NCBI GenBank assembly: GCA_902573115.1
Contig: CACGIM010000006.1
Span: 1-40,280, forward strand
Length of the DNA: 40,280 bases
DNA from: an uncultured Candidatus Poseidoniales archaeon
Lineage (GTDB): Archaea > Thermoplasmatota > Poseidoniia > Poseidoniales > Thalassarchaeaceae
Reading direction: 5' to 3'
The position numbers and the translations under genes were made by a program. Position 1 is the first letter of the stretch. Every line of letters starts with the position of its first letter. The notes under the pieces are model-generated. The model searched no databases. It was not told where the DNA came from and worked only from the letters and a program-made list of their open reading frames with translations. This document shows, piece after piece, positions 28,609 through 38,683 of the stretch.

Positions 28609-31137
28609 ATGGCAAGCGTCGCGGCCTCCAGACCAGGTGTCCAAGAGAGGATATTTCTGCACCTAAGCGACTTTGTCGACCATAGCGAAAAGGTGGAAGT
28701 TCCTTTCGCTTTATCCCAAATGGGCATAGCCAATGCAGTTTCAATAGCCAGATCAAATGTCCCACGGGCAATATCTGGGATGAAGGAAGTGGGCCACCTT
28801 ATTGAAAGGCAGGTTCACGTTACCGGAGTATCCAGAAAAAGAAAGGCATATTTCCTTACGGATGAAGGTGCAAAGGTAGCTGACGAGATATGGGATAAAG
28901 TCTCAGAGGCCACAGTTCGAGTTGTGCATCCAGATGGCCGATCAGAAAATTGTTCCCTAGCAGAAGCATTGGAGAGAGTCGAATTACCATTGCGGCACGT
29001 TGACATGTTGAGATACATGGATGATTCTGGTACCATTGATCTCTCCGGACTAACCTCGGAGCTTGTGGAGCGAGACCTCTCCAAACACATCGAGAAGCAA
29101 CTTGTCTCGTACTTGAATGACCTCCCTAGGACCAGGAGATTTTTCGGAAGGGAAGAAGAACTACAAGTCATGGCAAACCTCCTGGAAGCAAAATCTGCAT
29201 CAATTCTCGTGCCAGGGATTGCAGGAATTGGAAAAACCTCACTATCAACCAAGATTCTCGATAGGTTCACCCACAGAAGAAACTTACTCTACCACAGGTG
29301 CCAAGACTGGGAGGGATCAAGAGCATTCTTGGAGGCATGTGCTGAATGGCTATCTTCTATTGGCCAGAACGACCTATCTGATTATCTGGCCTCCACAGCA
29401 GTTCCACAAACTAGCATGGCTGTTAATTTGATTGAGCAGGGGCTCTCAGATTCACCATCTTTGATTGTTATCGATGATCTACACAAGGTTGGAGATGATA
29501 CTCTCTATTCTATCCTAAAAGAGCTAACCTTGAGAATACATAAACTCAAAGAAGTTGGACTGGTAATGTTTTCCAGATCATTTAGAATGGTTGTTCCCGA
29601 GTCCGACCAGTCAGGCAACATAGTCACACTTGTTATGCCATTGCAGGGATTAGACGAGGAATCAAGCAAGCAGATTTTGACAGCCATGCCACAAATGAAC
29701 TCTGATCAGTTCACTCATATTTACTCTCTTTCTCGGGGCCATCCATTGATCCTAGAACTCATTAACAGGGGAAACGTTGCTGAAACATTCCACGCGACAC
29801 TCGAAGCGTTCGTTGAAAAAGAGATTTTCAGTAGACTCTCTGGTTCAGAAAAGAGACTACTTGGAGCGATAGCAGTTTTTCGTGAGCCCATTCCCATTCA
29901 GGCAATTCATCAAGTTGAAGGTGGAATTGACCTTCTCGACGACCTGGTCGAGAAAGGGCTAGCACGTCAATCAGATGCAGAAAATTATGACGTTCACGAT
30001 TTGGTCAGGGAATTCCTTATGAGGTCAATGGATGAAGAGATGAAGACGGATCTTCACTCATCAGCTGTGAATTGGTATCGCAACCGGAAAAATAGCGCAA
30101 CTGATAGGATCGAATTTATTCATCATCTGAGGTATACCGGAGACGAAGATGGCCTGGCAGAAGTATTACTCACTGAGGGACGTGGACTAATTAGCTCCGG
30201 TCACACAGAATTGCTTTCAATACTAAACTCACTTGAAAGTGATGATTTCGATCCAAAGAGCTGGGGATTAATCAGAGAACTCAGAGGGGATATACTGACT
30301 ATCCAAGGAAGGTGGGACGAGGCAGAGATAGAATATGATGCCGCAACAAAAAGAATTGAAGGATCGGAACCAAGCAGAGAGCTCGCACGTCTTCTTTCTG
30401 CAAGAGCGGATATTGCAGTTAAGCGTGGAGCTATGGATGACGCTTTGGAACTCCATAGAAACGCTCTGAAGATACAAGTCGACATTAGAGACGCATTAGG
30501 TGCGGCCAAAAGTTACAACAATATGGGCAGCATATTCCGTAGGAGGAAGGACTTGAGGAGAGCATTGGAGGTATATGGCAATGTGGAAGACCTGCTCGAG
30601 AAGGAAAAGGATCCAGAACTTAATGAGGAAAGAATCGGTCTTGCATCTGCTTTCATCGAGATGGGGGAATATGATAGAGCCAGACAACACGCACTTTTCG
30701 CATATGAGGATACTAAAGACTCCGGGCAAGATTTCCTGCATGCCAGGTCAAGAGCAGTTTTAGGCAGATATTACGCCAAGACATCCGACAACGAATTGGC
30801 ATTGATCCATTACTCCGGAGCATTAGAAACCCTTTCCCACCTAAATGATCCGCAAAGTACGGTTGAGGTTGAAATGCTCCTGGGGCAGGTCCTAATTGAT
30901 GCTGGCAGAAAGGAAGAGGCCGCAGAACACTACTTGAATGGGTTAGCAGTAGCCGAATCTAACGATTACAGGATGCTACAAGGTGAGCTACTAGCGAGAC
31001 TTGGAGAAATTGAAACAGATCGTTCCCAAAGGATGAGCTATCTCCAGAGGTCTCTATCCTTATTCAGGGATCTCGGTGCCGTAGGTAGGATGAGGGAAGT
31101 TCAAAATTCTGTTCACAGGGCCGTAATGGGAAAGTAA
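28609..31137 (+). CDS. Winged-helix / STAND ATPase / TPR signal protein (MalT-like layout)
   Basis: The product is about 842 residues. Residues 10-95 resemble a MarR-like winged helix (ANAVSIARSNVPRAISGMKE, then the wing RKRKAYFLTDEG). From about 180 there is an NB-ARC/STAND-type ATPase: FFGREEELQVM entry motif, Walker A PGIAGIGKTS with Lys209, Walker B SLIVIDDLHKV near 286, and a sensor-like MFSRSFR. After a winged-helix-like linker (YDVHDLVREFLMRSM) the C-terminal third is a run of tetratricopeptide repeats (WDEAEIEYDAATKR, MDDALELHRNALKI, EEAAEHYLNGLAVAE). Such proteins bind a ligand or partner through the TPRs and use ATP-driven oligomerisation to switch DNA binding. The frame opens at GTG 28588; ATG 28609 is preferred. 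No membrane segment. The regulated genes are unknown; the flanking surface-protein genes are candidates. Confidence 0.85.
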   Translation: MASVAASRPGVQERIFLHLSDFVDHSEKVEVPFALSQMGIANAVSIARSNVPRAISGMKEVGHLIERQVHVTGVSRKRKAYFLTDEGAKVADEIWDKVSEATVRVVHPDGRSENCSLAEALERVELPLRHVDMLRYMDDSGTIDLSGLTSELVERDLSKHIEKQLVSYLNDLPRTRRFFGREEELQVMANLLEAKSASILVPGIAGIGKTSLSTKILDRFTHRRNLLYHRCQDWEGSRAFLEACAEWLSSIGQNDLSDYLASTAVPQTSMAVNLIEQGLSDSPSLIVIDDLHKVGDDTLYSILKELTLRIHKLKEVGLVMFSRSFRMVVPESDQSGNIVTLVMPLQGLDEESSKQILTAMPQMNSDQFTHIYSLSRGHPLILELINRGNVAETFHATLEAFVEKEIFSRLSGSEKRLLGAIAVFREPIPIQAIHQVEGGIDLLDDLVEKGLARQSDAENYDVHDLVREFLMRSMDEEMKTDLHSSAVNWYRNRKNSATDRIEFIHHLRYTGDEDGLAEVLLTEGRGLISSGHTELLSILNSLESDDFDPKSWGLIRELRGDILTIQGRWDEAEIEYDAATKRIEGSEPSRELARLLSARADIAVKRGAMDDALELHRNALKIQVDIRDALGAAKSYNNMGSIFRRRKDLRRALEVYGNVEDLLEKEKDPELNEERIGLASAFIEMGEYDRARQHALFAYEDTKDSGQDFLHARSRAVLGRYYAKTSDNELALIHYSGALETLSHLNDPQSTVEVEMLLGQVLIDAGRKEEAAEHYLNGLAVAESNDYRMLQGELLARLGEIETDRSQRMSYLQRSLSLFRDLGAVGRMREVQNSVHRAVMGK

Positions 31138-31944
31138 TCACACGGTTGCCAATTTGCTAGGCTCTTCAATACCAGTCCAATGAGTAAACTCAGGGCCCTT
31201 CTGTTTGGAGATCGAAACGCTTCCCCCAAATTCATCCCCCATGGCAAGAAGAACTTCACTTTCTGCAATATGGGGGGCGTTATTTCTTTCAGAAAGATGA
31301 CAAAGCACCACGCTCTGAAGATTCTCATTACTCACCTCTTGTAGAATTTGACCTGTTTGGAAATTTGAAAGATGACCCCCTCTGCCGGAAATTCTTCTCT
31401 TTAGTGAGTCAGGATAAGGTCCGCGAACAAGTCTTAAATGATCATAATTTGACTCTATTGAAATATGGTTGCAACCCGACAATTGTTTGACCAGATCTCT
31501 TGTGGCTTCACCTAAATCAGTCACTATTCCAGCCCTGCTACCTCTTCCGTCACTTGCAATTATTCCTACATTATCGGAGTCATCATGGGGGACTGGGATG
31601 GTCAGCATACTCATGCCATCTGGGAAATCAAGCCTTTCCAAATTGCCGAATGTAGTACACTCCTCGATGGGCCTCCAACCCATCCTGATAGCGGTCCCCA
31701 TATTGCAGTGTAGCGAAGCCCCCCATTTTTTCGATGCCCTCAGAGCCGAGCCCGAATGGTCTTTGTGATGATGTGTCACAACAACTGCATCGATAGAGTC
31801 AGGGTCAACATCTGCGATCGCCAGCCGGCTCTCTGTCTGTTTTAGACTGAATCCACAATCTACCAGAACATTGGAATTCTCAGTGCTGATCAGAGTGGCA
31901 TTTCCCCTGCTACCTGATCCCAAATGAGTAATTCCTAAACCCAT
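31138..31944 (-). CDS. Metallo-beta-lactamase-fold hydrolase, WalJ/YycJ-like
   Basis: The product is 268 residues from ATG 31944 (the frame extends to 31992, but the family starts at ITHLGSGSRGN). Metal ligands of the di-zinc fold are in place: THHHKDH at 57-63, PHDD with His120, VTDLGEAT with Asp143, and His in GGHLSN. The LGSGSRGNATLI start and SIESNYDH-LRLVRGPYP segment are typical of the YycJ/WalJ group, which in bacteria is linked to DNA-end processing and repair (5'-3' exonuclease activity). Cytoplasmic. The natural role in archaea is not established. Its stop codon directly abuts that of the convergent STAND gene. Confidence 0.88.
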   Translation of the reverse strand: MGLGITHLGSGSRGNATLISTENSNVLVDCGFSLKQTESRLAIADVDPDSIDAVVVTHHHKDHSGSALRASKKWGASLHCNMGTAIRMGWRPIEECTTFGNLERLDFPDGMSMLTIPVPHDDSDNVGIIASDGRGSRAGIVTDLGEATRDLVKQLSGCNHISIESNYDHLRLVRGPYPDSLKRRISGRGGHLSNFQTGQILQEVSNENLQSVVLCHLSERNNAPHIAESEVLLAMGDEFGGSVSISKQKGPEFTHWTGIEEPSKLATV

Positions 31945-32114
31945 AATGTAGCCAGCCATACAACGGCCTTTGAACCAATCCATAATCTTCACCGGGCAAA
32001 GCTAAATTTTCAGTCCCACATGGTATGCCAGACTCGATAACAAATTTGTGTACGAACTACGCTCCATCAGCATGATAAATCCAATATTGCCACCAAATTA
32101 TACCGGGTGGGCGA

Positions 32115-35100
32115 ATGCGTCGCAAACAGACAGCATTACTGATATCTCTGTTGGTACTCTCTAGCTTGGCATTCATCTCACAAACAAGACCACAGTCGCC
32201 AGTTTCATCAACGGATCCAAATTTGGCTGAAGGAACGGAATCGCCTGTGACTGATCAGGATGGCGACCTGATTCCAGATATTTACGAAGTTATTTTTGGA
32301 GAGGATTTCACTCTAGAATCAGAAAATTACCAGACATCGATAAAAGGCCTCAATCCCTCAGATTCTACAGATAATTCCACCGATAACGACAGAGATGGAT
32401 TAACCGCCCTTCAGGAATATTGCTGGCCTTATACTCTAGATAACTGCTTCGAGAACAGAGATGGCTTGACTGGTAAGCCGCCCGAAGAAACTGCGTCGGG
32501 ACTTAGAGAATATCTAGATCCCAGAGTTTCTGATACAGATGGAGACGGAATTCCAGATGGCTATGAGGTATACATGTGCACCGAAGGGGGACTTTACAAG
32601 AGCGACCCAAATGATCCACTAAATCCGAATAATTTCTGGGAATGCAGATATTTTGACCCACTCGACCCAAGCGACAAAATGGCAGATTTCGATAGATGCG
32701 AAGCAGATTTTAGCTGGGGGTGCGGGGATGGTTTTGATTTCAATGGAGATGGGTCAATAGATGAAGGAGAATTGTTCACTAGCACCGAGGAATATGAGTT
32801 CGGAATTCCCGATGATTGGGTAACCGAAAGAGATGGCCTATGGTGTTGGGGGACAATTCAGGGATTGGAGGAAAAATCCTGTCAGACTTCCCACGAGAGA
32901 CCCACAGGGGAATCTGGTTGGATGGGTACTGACCCTAGGTTCAGCGACTCTGATTACTTTTTTTGGGACGAAATACAACCCTCACAGTTAGAAATACTGG
33001 GGGATGGGATTCCCGACGGGTGGGAATCCCACCATGGCTTGGATCCGTTAAACGCAAGCGATGCGATACTAGATAGCGATTCAGACGGTTGGGACCAAAA
33101 TAGGGACGGAATCATTACCCAAGACGTCACTACTGGTACATCACAATGGGGGGAATCGTTCAGTAACTTCGAAGAATATCTTGTAGACTTTGATGATTCT
33201 AGTCACGTAACCCCGGGACTAAGAGCCACGAAGCTCTATTCCCCGGGCGAGCAATTGATTTTCGATCATTCCACTGCTGTCAGGCTTGGAGATCCTGCAG
33301 TTCACTCAATAGTGCCCGATCAAGCGAGGGAGAGGCTATTGGTCGGGACAAAATATGGAATTACGGCTATCGATCCATTTAGAGGCTACACTTCGGATTT
33401 TTACTTCTCGCCAGGTATTGAAGTAAACACAATGATGTATCATGAAATCGGGGACTCTGATACTTTAGTTGTGGCCACTAATGTTGGGATTCACACGATA
33501 CCACTGGAGAATGGACTACCATTAATGGAAGCCATGGAAACAAGAGAAATAGGAAGTGTTTCTGTTATTATGCCATTAAACTCCGAATCCTCTGAAACCG
33601 ACTTTCTGCTTATGGGCGGTGAGAATGTTTGGAAGGCACGATTAGCTCAAGATACCTCTTTGGAGAATTCCGAGATAACATTCCTCGAAACCCTCTCGTC
33701 AATGCTCTATGAGTCAAATGCAACTGTACTTTCTGCGGGTCATGCTAATGTATTCGGAAGGACCCCATTGTTATTGGTAGGGACCGATTTTGGACTAATT
33801 GGATGGAACACTACTGACGGTCAAGAAGACACATCAAGTCCTTGGTGGATCTTCGATAGGATAACTGCAGAGGATTATGTGACAGAGAATATTCTAGATT
33901 CTAGGAAGACCTCTATGGTTAACACAATATTTGTTGAGGAAACAAACCAAGGCTCCGATGTTGTTTGGTTGGGGACTGGGGGTGGCTTACATCAAGTAAT
34001 CATGGACCTCATTATTTCCCAACCAAAGGAATCCTTCAACAATGATAGGATGCTAAACATGGAAGGTTTAATTTCTGGTGAAAATGAAATTCACTCAATA
34101 TTGCCACAAGAGGGGATGATGGTCATCGGCTCTCAGAACGGTACTTGGTGCTTGGAGGGAGGCGCGGATGGAATTCTCGGACCTAATAGAAATCAAACAA
34201 CAATACCCGGACTCGTCACATCACTGGCAAAACTTGAGAGGGACGGAGAGGAGTGGATTTTCGCAGGTATTTCTCCAGGGCGATTCATGAATATTGCCCC
34301 CATGGATCCTTATTCCCATGACTCAGATTTGGACGGGATGCCCGATGGTTGGGAATTTGCTTATGGTCTGGATCCAACAGATCCATTTGACGCTTCAAGG
34401 GATGCAGATAATGATGGTGTTTCCATTGGTGATGAAGCTGCTTTCGGTTTCGATCGTCTTTGGAGTAATCTAGACGAATACAGGTTTTCCGGGTCCTCAT
34501 TTTTGGGCCTGAACGGAACCGATCCAAGAGTTTCTGATACAGATGGGGATGGTTTGACGGATGGAGAGGAATACTGGGGTTGGTTCATAGATCCTTCAAA
34601 TTTCGATTGCCATTATCTAAACGAGGAATATCTCTGCAGTTCTGAAATCGGTCAATCAGCGGAGGAGGTTCACATGGGGGGCTGGCTTGGCGGGGGCGCC
34701 AGCGGCGGTTCAGACCGGCCTACAGATCCTACAAATCCAGATACTGATGGGGACGGAATGCCTGATGGGTGGGAGATCAAACACAGAAGATGGGTTGGGG
34801 ACATATACACTGGTGGTAATGAGTGGACTCTAGACCCTAACGACCCATACGATGCCACGGAGGATGCGGATGGGGACGGACTTTCCAACATTTGTGAATA
34901 TGAATGGGAACGACTTCGAGAAAACTCAATTTCGAGTGGTATAAATTCGCATGGGGAATCTCCCAGATACATAGAAAATTGGACAGCCACAGATCCAAAC
35001 AATAAGGACTCCGATTCGGACTCTTTGCCCGATGGATGGGAGGCAAGGTATTCCTGTAATTGGCCTTCATCTGCCTCCGGAATAAATCCAATGAATGGTT

Positions 35101-37820
35101 CAGACTCATTAAATAACCCTGATGGCGATGGTTTCGATCTCAATAGGAATGGGGTACTAGAATTAGAGGAGTCTTTCGTAAATTGGCTAGAGTATCACAT
35201 AAAGTCTGAGATAATTTTACCCAACTCAACCTTCACTGGGCAGAATTACCCACAAAACATGACAACTATACTGGCACACAATACTTGGGAAGGACTCGCA
35301 CAAAATCCGTTCGGCAGTATGACTGGAGCAAACTACCTATCCCTATGGGAAGGCCTCCCCACCGAAGACATTGGATCCGCGGACCCACTAAATACTGACT
35401 CAGATAATGATGGCATGCCCGATGGGTGGGAGGTGTTTCACTCAAGATGGAATCTTTTCGATGCAGATTGGACGCTTAATCCAGTAAATGGGGGGGATGG
35501 ATTGGGTGATCCAGATCTTGATGGGATGTCAAATTGGGCCGAATATAACGCAATAGACAGCTCTTCTAGCGAGACCGATCCTACCATATCGTCTCCACAA
35601 TTCTACTTAACGGCAGCCGCAGGAGCACTTATTCAGACTCCATGGATAGGGGCTGAATCCGCTCTGTCTTTCGGACACTTTGTATCTCCTGAGCAGTTCG
35701 AAATTACTGGTAATTCCGGAGATCCAAATAATCCGGATACTGATGGTGATGGATTATTGGATGGTGTCGAGCTAATTTTCACAGCATGGAATTCCACGGA
35801 TGGGGTTTGGACAATGAATCCCCTAGTCCCAAATGATGGGATTTATGATTCAGATGGCGATGGAATAAGGGACATCACAGAATTGAATCTGACATCAAAT
35901 CTTCCAATTAATGGGGAGTCCTTTCCCCTGGGTGCTCCAACTTTCGGCGACGAATCCCAACAAATTAATCAAATAGCATTTGAAAACAGAATATACAGAA
36001 TTTTGTTCAACAAAGAGGGAAGGGCTGAAATCGCCATGAACCAATATTTGGAATGGAAATCAGGTTTCCCGCCCAAGCCTATGCTACAGGCCATTTTTGG
36101 TATCACCGACCCTAATAATCCCGATACTGATAGAGACGGTATGAGTGATGGGTACGAATACTGGTTTTCTGAATGGGACCTAGAAGAAAACAGCTGGACC
36201 ATGAATCCTCTATCGGACACCGATGTGGGTGTCGACTCTGACGAGGACTCATTTGATTGCAACGGAGACGGGGAAATAAGTGACTCAGAGTCATTTGATA
36301 ATTTGGCAGAATATGATTCAAAATGGTTCGGGAAGAGACTGGAGATAGGTAATTTTCCAAATGGTACAGAACCGGTTTCATATGGCCAAGATGCAGTTAA
36401 TGCTCAAATGGAAGAGTCCGGCTCGACTGAGGAAGCCGCTTGGGGGCAACTTTACCAAATATTCTCCACTAAAAGTCTAGAGTCTTCCGACAAGGTAGGT
36501 TTAGTAAACCAATTCGACCCTGATAACTTCAACAAGTCATTAATCGGAATTAGTGATCCAACTGATGATGATTCGGATGGGGATGGGATGCCCGATGGAT
36601 GGGAATACTGCTTCTCTGTCTATGGCGAAATTTTGCCCGTCAATTCGTTTAGGTGGTCTCTTAATCCTGTAAATCCTCTGGATATCAACTATGATCCAGA
36701 TGGCGATGGATGGTTAGAAAGGGATATACTTGATACCCCTGCTACCCAAGGGAAATGGAACAACAGGATCTTTACTAGTTATCCAGAAAACCAACAGATC
36801 ACTAACGGAGCAAGCTCCCTTTACTTCACCAACATCATGGAATTTGAAAACGGCACACTCCCACTAGAAGCAGATTCAGACTCGGACTCAATTGTAATGA
36901 CTCCTGTTTTCCAAGCGGGGGTTATTGTGGAATACTTGCAAGATATGAGCCTTACAGACGGGAGAGAGCTATTCAAATATGGGACAAACCCATTGGATAA
37001 TGACACTGATGGCGATATGATGCCAGATTTTTATGAATATTACAGAGGTTGGAATGAAACCAATGACAATTGGTCCTCCTATCTCAAGATTCAAGTACAA
37101 TGGTTCGAGGTAACCCCGGGAAATTGGAAACCTATTGATTTCTCTGATGGAATCATTACCAGGCCATCACTAGATTGGACTTGGTTTACTCATGATCCTA
37201 CAGACCCCAATGATGCAATACTAGATGCAGATATGGATGGGGAGTGGGATTGCTCTGACACCGAATGTGAATACATAGCCTACAATAACTTCCAGGAATA
37301 CTATGCCGTAGTTAATACGACTCTTTCTTCCCCCTCAAATGTCAGGGCATCCTCTCTTTATGATTGCTCAGGTTTTGATGTAGAGGAGTGGTGGCAACTT
37401 AGAGAAACACTTTTGGGAACTTGTTCTGGGACCAACTCGATTCTCTCTAACTATCTTAAAATAAACAAAATAAACGATCAAGACACCTTGTTCGCATTGG
37501 TGGTGGATGATAACGACCTTAGCTACGAGGGCGTGAATTCAAGCAATGACGTTATCCACCTTAATGGGGGCTGGACAGATGAATACAACCGAGTTGCTGG
37601 CGACCAATTCCACATTCCCAATCAAGGCCTAGGAGAGTACGCCTTCGGTTGGTGGATTCTAGACATAGACGGAGATTTAATTGCTGACGGGACTGATCCT
37701 ACAAAGTGGGATACAGATGGGGATTGGCTAAACGATTTCTTTGAAATTAACGATGACCTTCTTGATGGGGTGAGGGGTAACAGTGGTTCGCCCATTAGGT
37801 ACGACGATAGGACAACATGA
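32115..37820 (+). CDS. Giant secreted thrombospondin-3-like repeat protein with beta-propeller-like insert
   Basis: The 1901-residue product has an N-terminal signal peptide (MRRKQTALLISLLVLSSLAFI). The body is built of at least ten acidic blocks of the form DTDGDGMPDGWE (near residues 140, 735, 808, 875, 964, 1094, 1207, 1336, 1484, 1629 and 1865), usually followed by a loop containing LDPNDP or NPLDP. These are thrombospondin type 3-like calcium-binding repeats, spaced here by about 70-240 residues instead of being packed. Between about 366 and 730 the acidic blocks disappear and a beta-propeller-like region occurs (LLVGTKYGITAIDP, LVVATNVGIHTIPLENG, LLVGTDFGLIGW, VVWLGTGGGLHQV). There is no C-terminal membrane helix or recognisable sorting signal, so it is probably released or bound non-covalently. 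Probable calcium-dependent surface or adhesion protein; no enzymatic motif is seen. Confidence 0.85.
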   Translation: MRRKQTALLISLLVLSSLAFISQTRPQSPVSSTDPNLAEGTESPVTDQDGDLIPDIYEVIFGEDFTLESENYQTSIKGLNPSDSTDNSTDNDRDGLTALQEYCWPYTLDNCFENRDGLTGKPPEETASGLREYLDPRVSDTDGDGIPDGYEVYMCTEGGLYKSDPNDPLNPNNFWECRYFDPLDPSDKMADFDRCEADFSWGCGDGFDFNGDGSIDEGELFTSTEEYEFGIPDDWVTERDGLWCWGTIQGLEEKSCQTSHERPTGESGWMGTDPRFSDSDYFFWDEIQPSQLEILGDGIPDGWESHHGLDPLNASDAILDSDSDGWDQNRDGIITQDVTTGTSQWGESFSNFEEYLVDFDDSSHVTPGLRATKLYSPGEQLIFDHSTAVRLGDPAVHSIVPDQARERLLVGTKYGITAIDPFRGYTSDFYFSPGIEVNTMMYHEIGDSDTLVVATNVGIHTIPLENGLPLMEAMETREIGSVSVIMPLNSESSETDFLLMGGENVWKARLAQDTSLENSEITFLETLSSMLYESNATVLSAGHANVFGRTPLLLVGTDFGLIGWNTTDGQEDTSSPWWIFDRITAEDYVTENILDSRKTSMVNTIFVEETNQGSDVVWLGTGGGLHQVIMDLIISQPKESFNNDRMLNMEGLISGENEIHSILPQEGMMVIGSQNGTWCLEGGADGILGPNRNQTTIPGLVTSLAKLERDGEEWIFAGISPGRFMNIAPMDPYSHDSDLDGMPDGWEFAYGLDPTDPFDASRDADNDGVSIGDEAAFGFDRLWSNLDEYRFSGSSFLGLNGTDPRVSDTDGDGLTDGEEYWGWFIDPSNFDCHYLNEEYLCSSEIGQSAEEVHMGGWLGGGASGGSDRPTDPTNPDTDGDGMPDGWEIKHRRWVGDIYTGGNEWTLDPNDPYDATEDADGDGLSNICEYEWERLRENSISSGINSHGESPRYIENWTATDPNNKDSDSDSLPDGWEARYSCNWPSSASGINPMNGSDSLNNPDGDGFDLNRNGVLELEESFVNWLEYHIKSEIILPNSTFTGQNYPQNMTTILAHNTWEGLAQNPFGSMTGANYLSLWEGLPTEDIGSADPLNTDSDNDGMPDGWEVFHSRWNLFDADWTLNPVNGGDGLGDPDLDGMSNWAEYNAIDSSSSETDPTISSPQFYLTAAAGALIQTPWIGAESALSFGHFVSPEQFEITGNSGDPNNPDTDGDGLLDGVELIFTAWNSTDGVWTMNPLVPNDGIYDSDGDGIRDITELNLTSNLPINGESFPLGAPTFGDESQQINQIAFENRIYRILFNKEGRAEIAMNQYLEWKSGFPPKPMLQAIFGITDPNNPDTDRDGMSDGYEYWFSEWDLEENSWTMNPLSDTDVGVDSDEDSFDCNGDGEISDSESFDNLAEYDSKWFGKRLEIGNFPNGTEPVSYGQDAVNAQMEESGSTEEAAWGQLYQIFSTKSLESSDKVGLVNQFDPDNFNKSLIGISDPTDDDSDGDGMPDGWEYCFSVYGEILPVNSFRWSLNPVNPLDINYDPDGDGWLERDILDTPATQGKWNNRIFTSYPENQQITNGASSLYFTNIMEFENGTLPLEADSDSDSIVMTPVFQAGVIVEYLQDMSLTDGRELFKYGTNPLDNDTDGDMMPDFYEYYRGWNETNDNWSSYLKIQVQWFEVTPGNWKPIDFSDGIITRPSLDWTWFTHDPTDPNDAILDADMDGEWDCSDTECEYIAYNNFQEYYAVVNTTLSSPSNVRASSLYDCSGFDVEEWWQLRETLLGTCSGTNSILSNYLKINKINDQDTLFALVVDDNDLSYEGVNSSNDVIHLNGGWTDEYNRVAGDQFHIPNQGLGEYAFGWWILDIDGDLIADGTDPTKWDTDGDWLNDFFEINDDLLDGVRGNSGSPIRYDDRTT

Positions 37821-37859
37821 GCTCAATCATTTCATTTGTCACCTCCATCTGTCAGGGGC

Positions 37860-38345
37860 ATGGAGGACGAATCGCGGAGCATCCCAAAACCAGACTCGGA
37901 GGCAAATGAGAAACTTCTCTTTCTCAGGGAAAACATGGTACACCTCACTGGACAATTAAGTATGCCAGTAATTGAAGTGGCCTTGGTAGTGTCCAAGTTT
38001 ATCAGGATAGTCTCGGACTCTCTCAGTGAAGCTGCTAATTCCACTGGAGAAAATATCCCGCTGAGCATCCTTTCTCCAATCCCTATTGAATCACCGGATA
38101 TTGAGGCAAATGATGACTTGGGAATTCAATCATTTCCTTTGGATAATCTAATCGAAATGGTCGATCAAGACAGGATGGATATTCTTGACACATTAATTCG
38201 GAATGTGGTGAATGAGAGCGAGCTAGAGTTCATCCACACATTACAAGAACTTAGACAATGGGAATTTCAGATTAGAACTCAGCTTTCAAGGGTCTCAGGC
38301 CCAGGTGGGTTGTTCAGCCCAGTGGATCTTCCAGAGGATTTCTAA
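37860..38345 (+). CDS. Unknown helical cytoplasmic protein (161 residues)
   Basis: ATG 37860 is chosen; an in-frame TTG lies at 37836. The product is acidic and mostly helical with no membrane helix or signal peptide; examples are EKLLFLRENMVHLTGQLSMP and QDRMDILDTLIRNVVNE. I recognise no family. It follows the thrombospondin-3-like gene by about 40 bases on the same strand, suggesting co-transcription, and its stop overlaps that of the convergent small membrane protein by 4 bases. It could be a regulatory or scaffold protein, but nothing in the sequence decides this. Confidence 0.6.
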   Translation: MEDESRSIPKPDSEANEKLLFLRENMVHLTGQLSMPVIEVALVVSKFIRIVSDSLSEAANSTGENIPLSILSPIPIESPDIEANDDLGIQSFPLDNLIEMVDQDRMDILDTLIRNVVNESELEFIHTLQELRQWEFQIRTQLSRVSGPGGLFSPVDLPEDF

Positions 38346-38683
38346 TCATACTCAGATTGTGAAGAAGCGACTATTCCGCTAGATACCCACCATGCGTCAG
38401 CAATTGACCAAACGTAAAGTACAGGCCAAAGAACTAGCGAGAGAATCAGCGGAAATTGAATAAGAAACCAGTCAAACGCCTTTCTGTGCTGGCCATTGAA
38501 GTGTTGCCCTAGAAAAACACCCGGAACTAGTGCCAGAGCAACCGCAAAAAGGGGCCTTATTGTCCCCCACGGGCCTATTCCTCCGCTGATTTCGTACCAA
38601 ATAGCCGATATGACCCCTGAAGTGCTCGAAGAAAGGGTTTCTTCCCCCTCTGCTTCAACGACATACTCTTCCGTCACGACCAA
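38342..38683 (-). CDS. Small two-helix membrane protein of unknown function
   Basis: A product of about 113 residues with an acidic N-terminus, then two hydrophobic helices (about 42-60, PLFAVALALVPGVFLGQ, and about 72-95, FLIQFPLILSLVLWPVLYVW) joined by a short polar loop HFNGQHRKAFD. Both ends should be on the same side of the membrane. No ATG is available: the start is TTG 38683 or GTG 38677, which makes the exact N-terminus uncertain. The organisation recalls small TM2-like proteins, but the match is too weak to name. An AT-rich stretch just upstream (about 38700-38750) is the likely promoter. Confidence 0.55.
   Translation of the reverse strand: MVVTEEYVVEAEGEETLSSSTSGVISAIWYEISGGIGPWGTIRPLFAVALALVPGVFLGQHFNGQHRKAFDWFLIQFPLILSLVLWPVLYVWSIADAWWVSSGIVASSQSEYD

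Noticed and set aside
34670-35143. 157-codon minus-strand frame inside the thrombospondin-3-like gene
   Set aside because: Shadow of the repeated GATGGNGATGGN calcium-motif codons, which read as Pro/Ser-rich frames on the reverse strand; several similar ones occur in the same gene.
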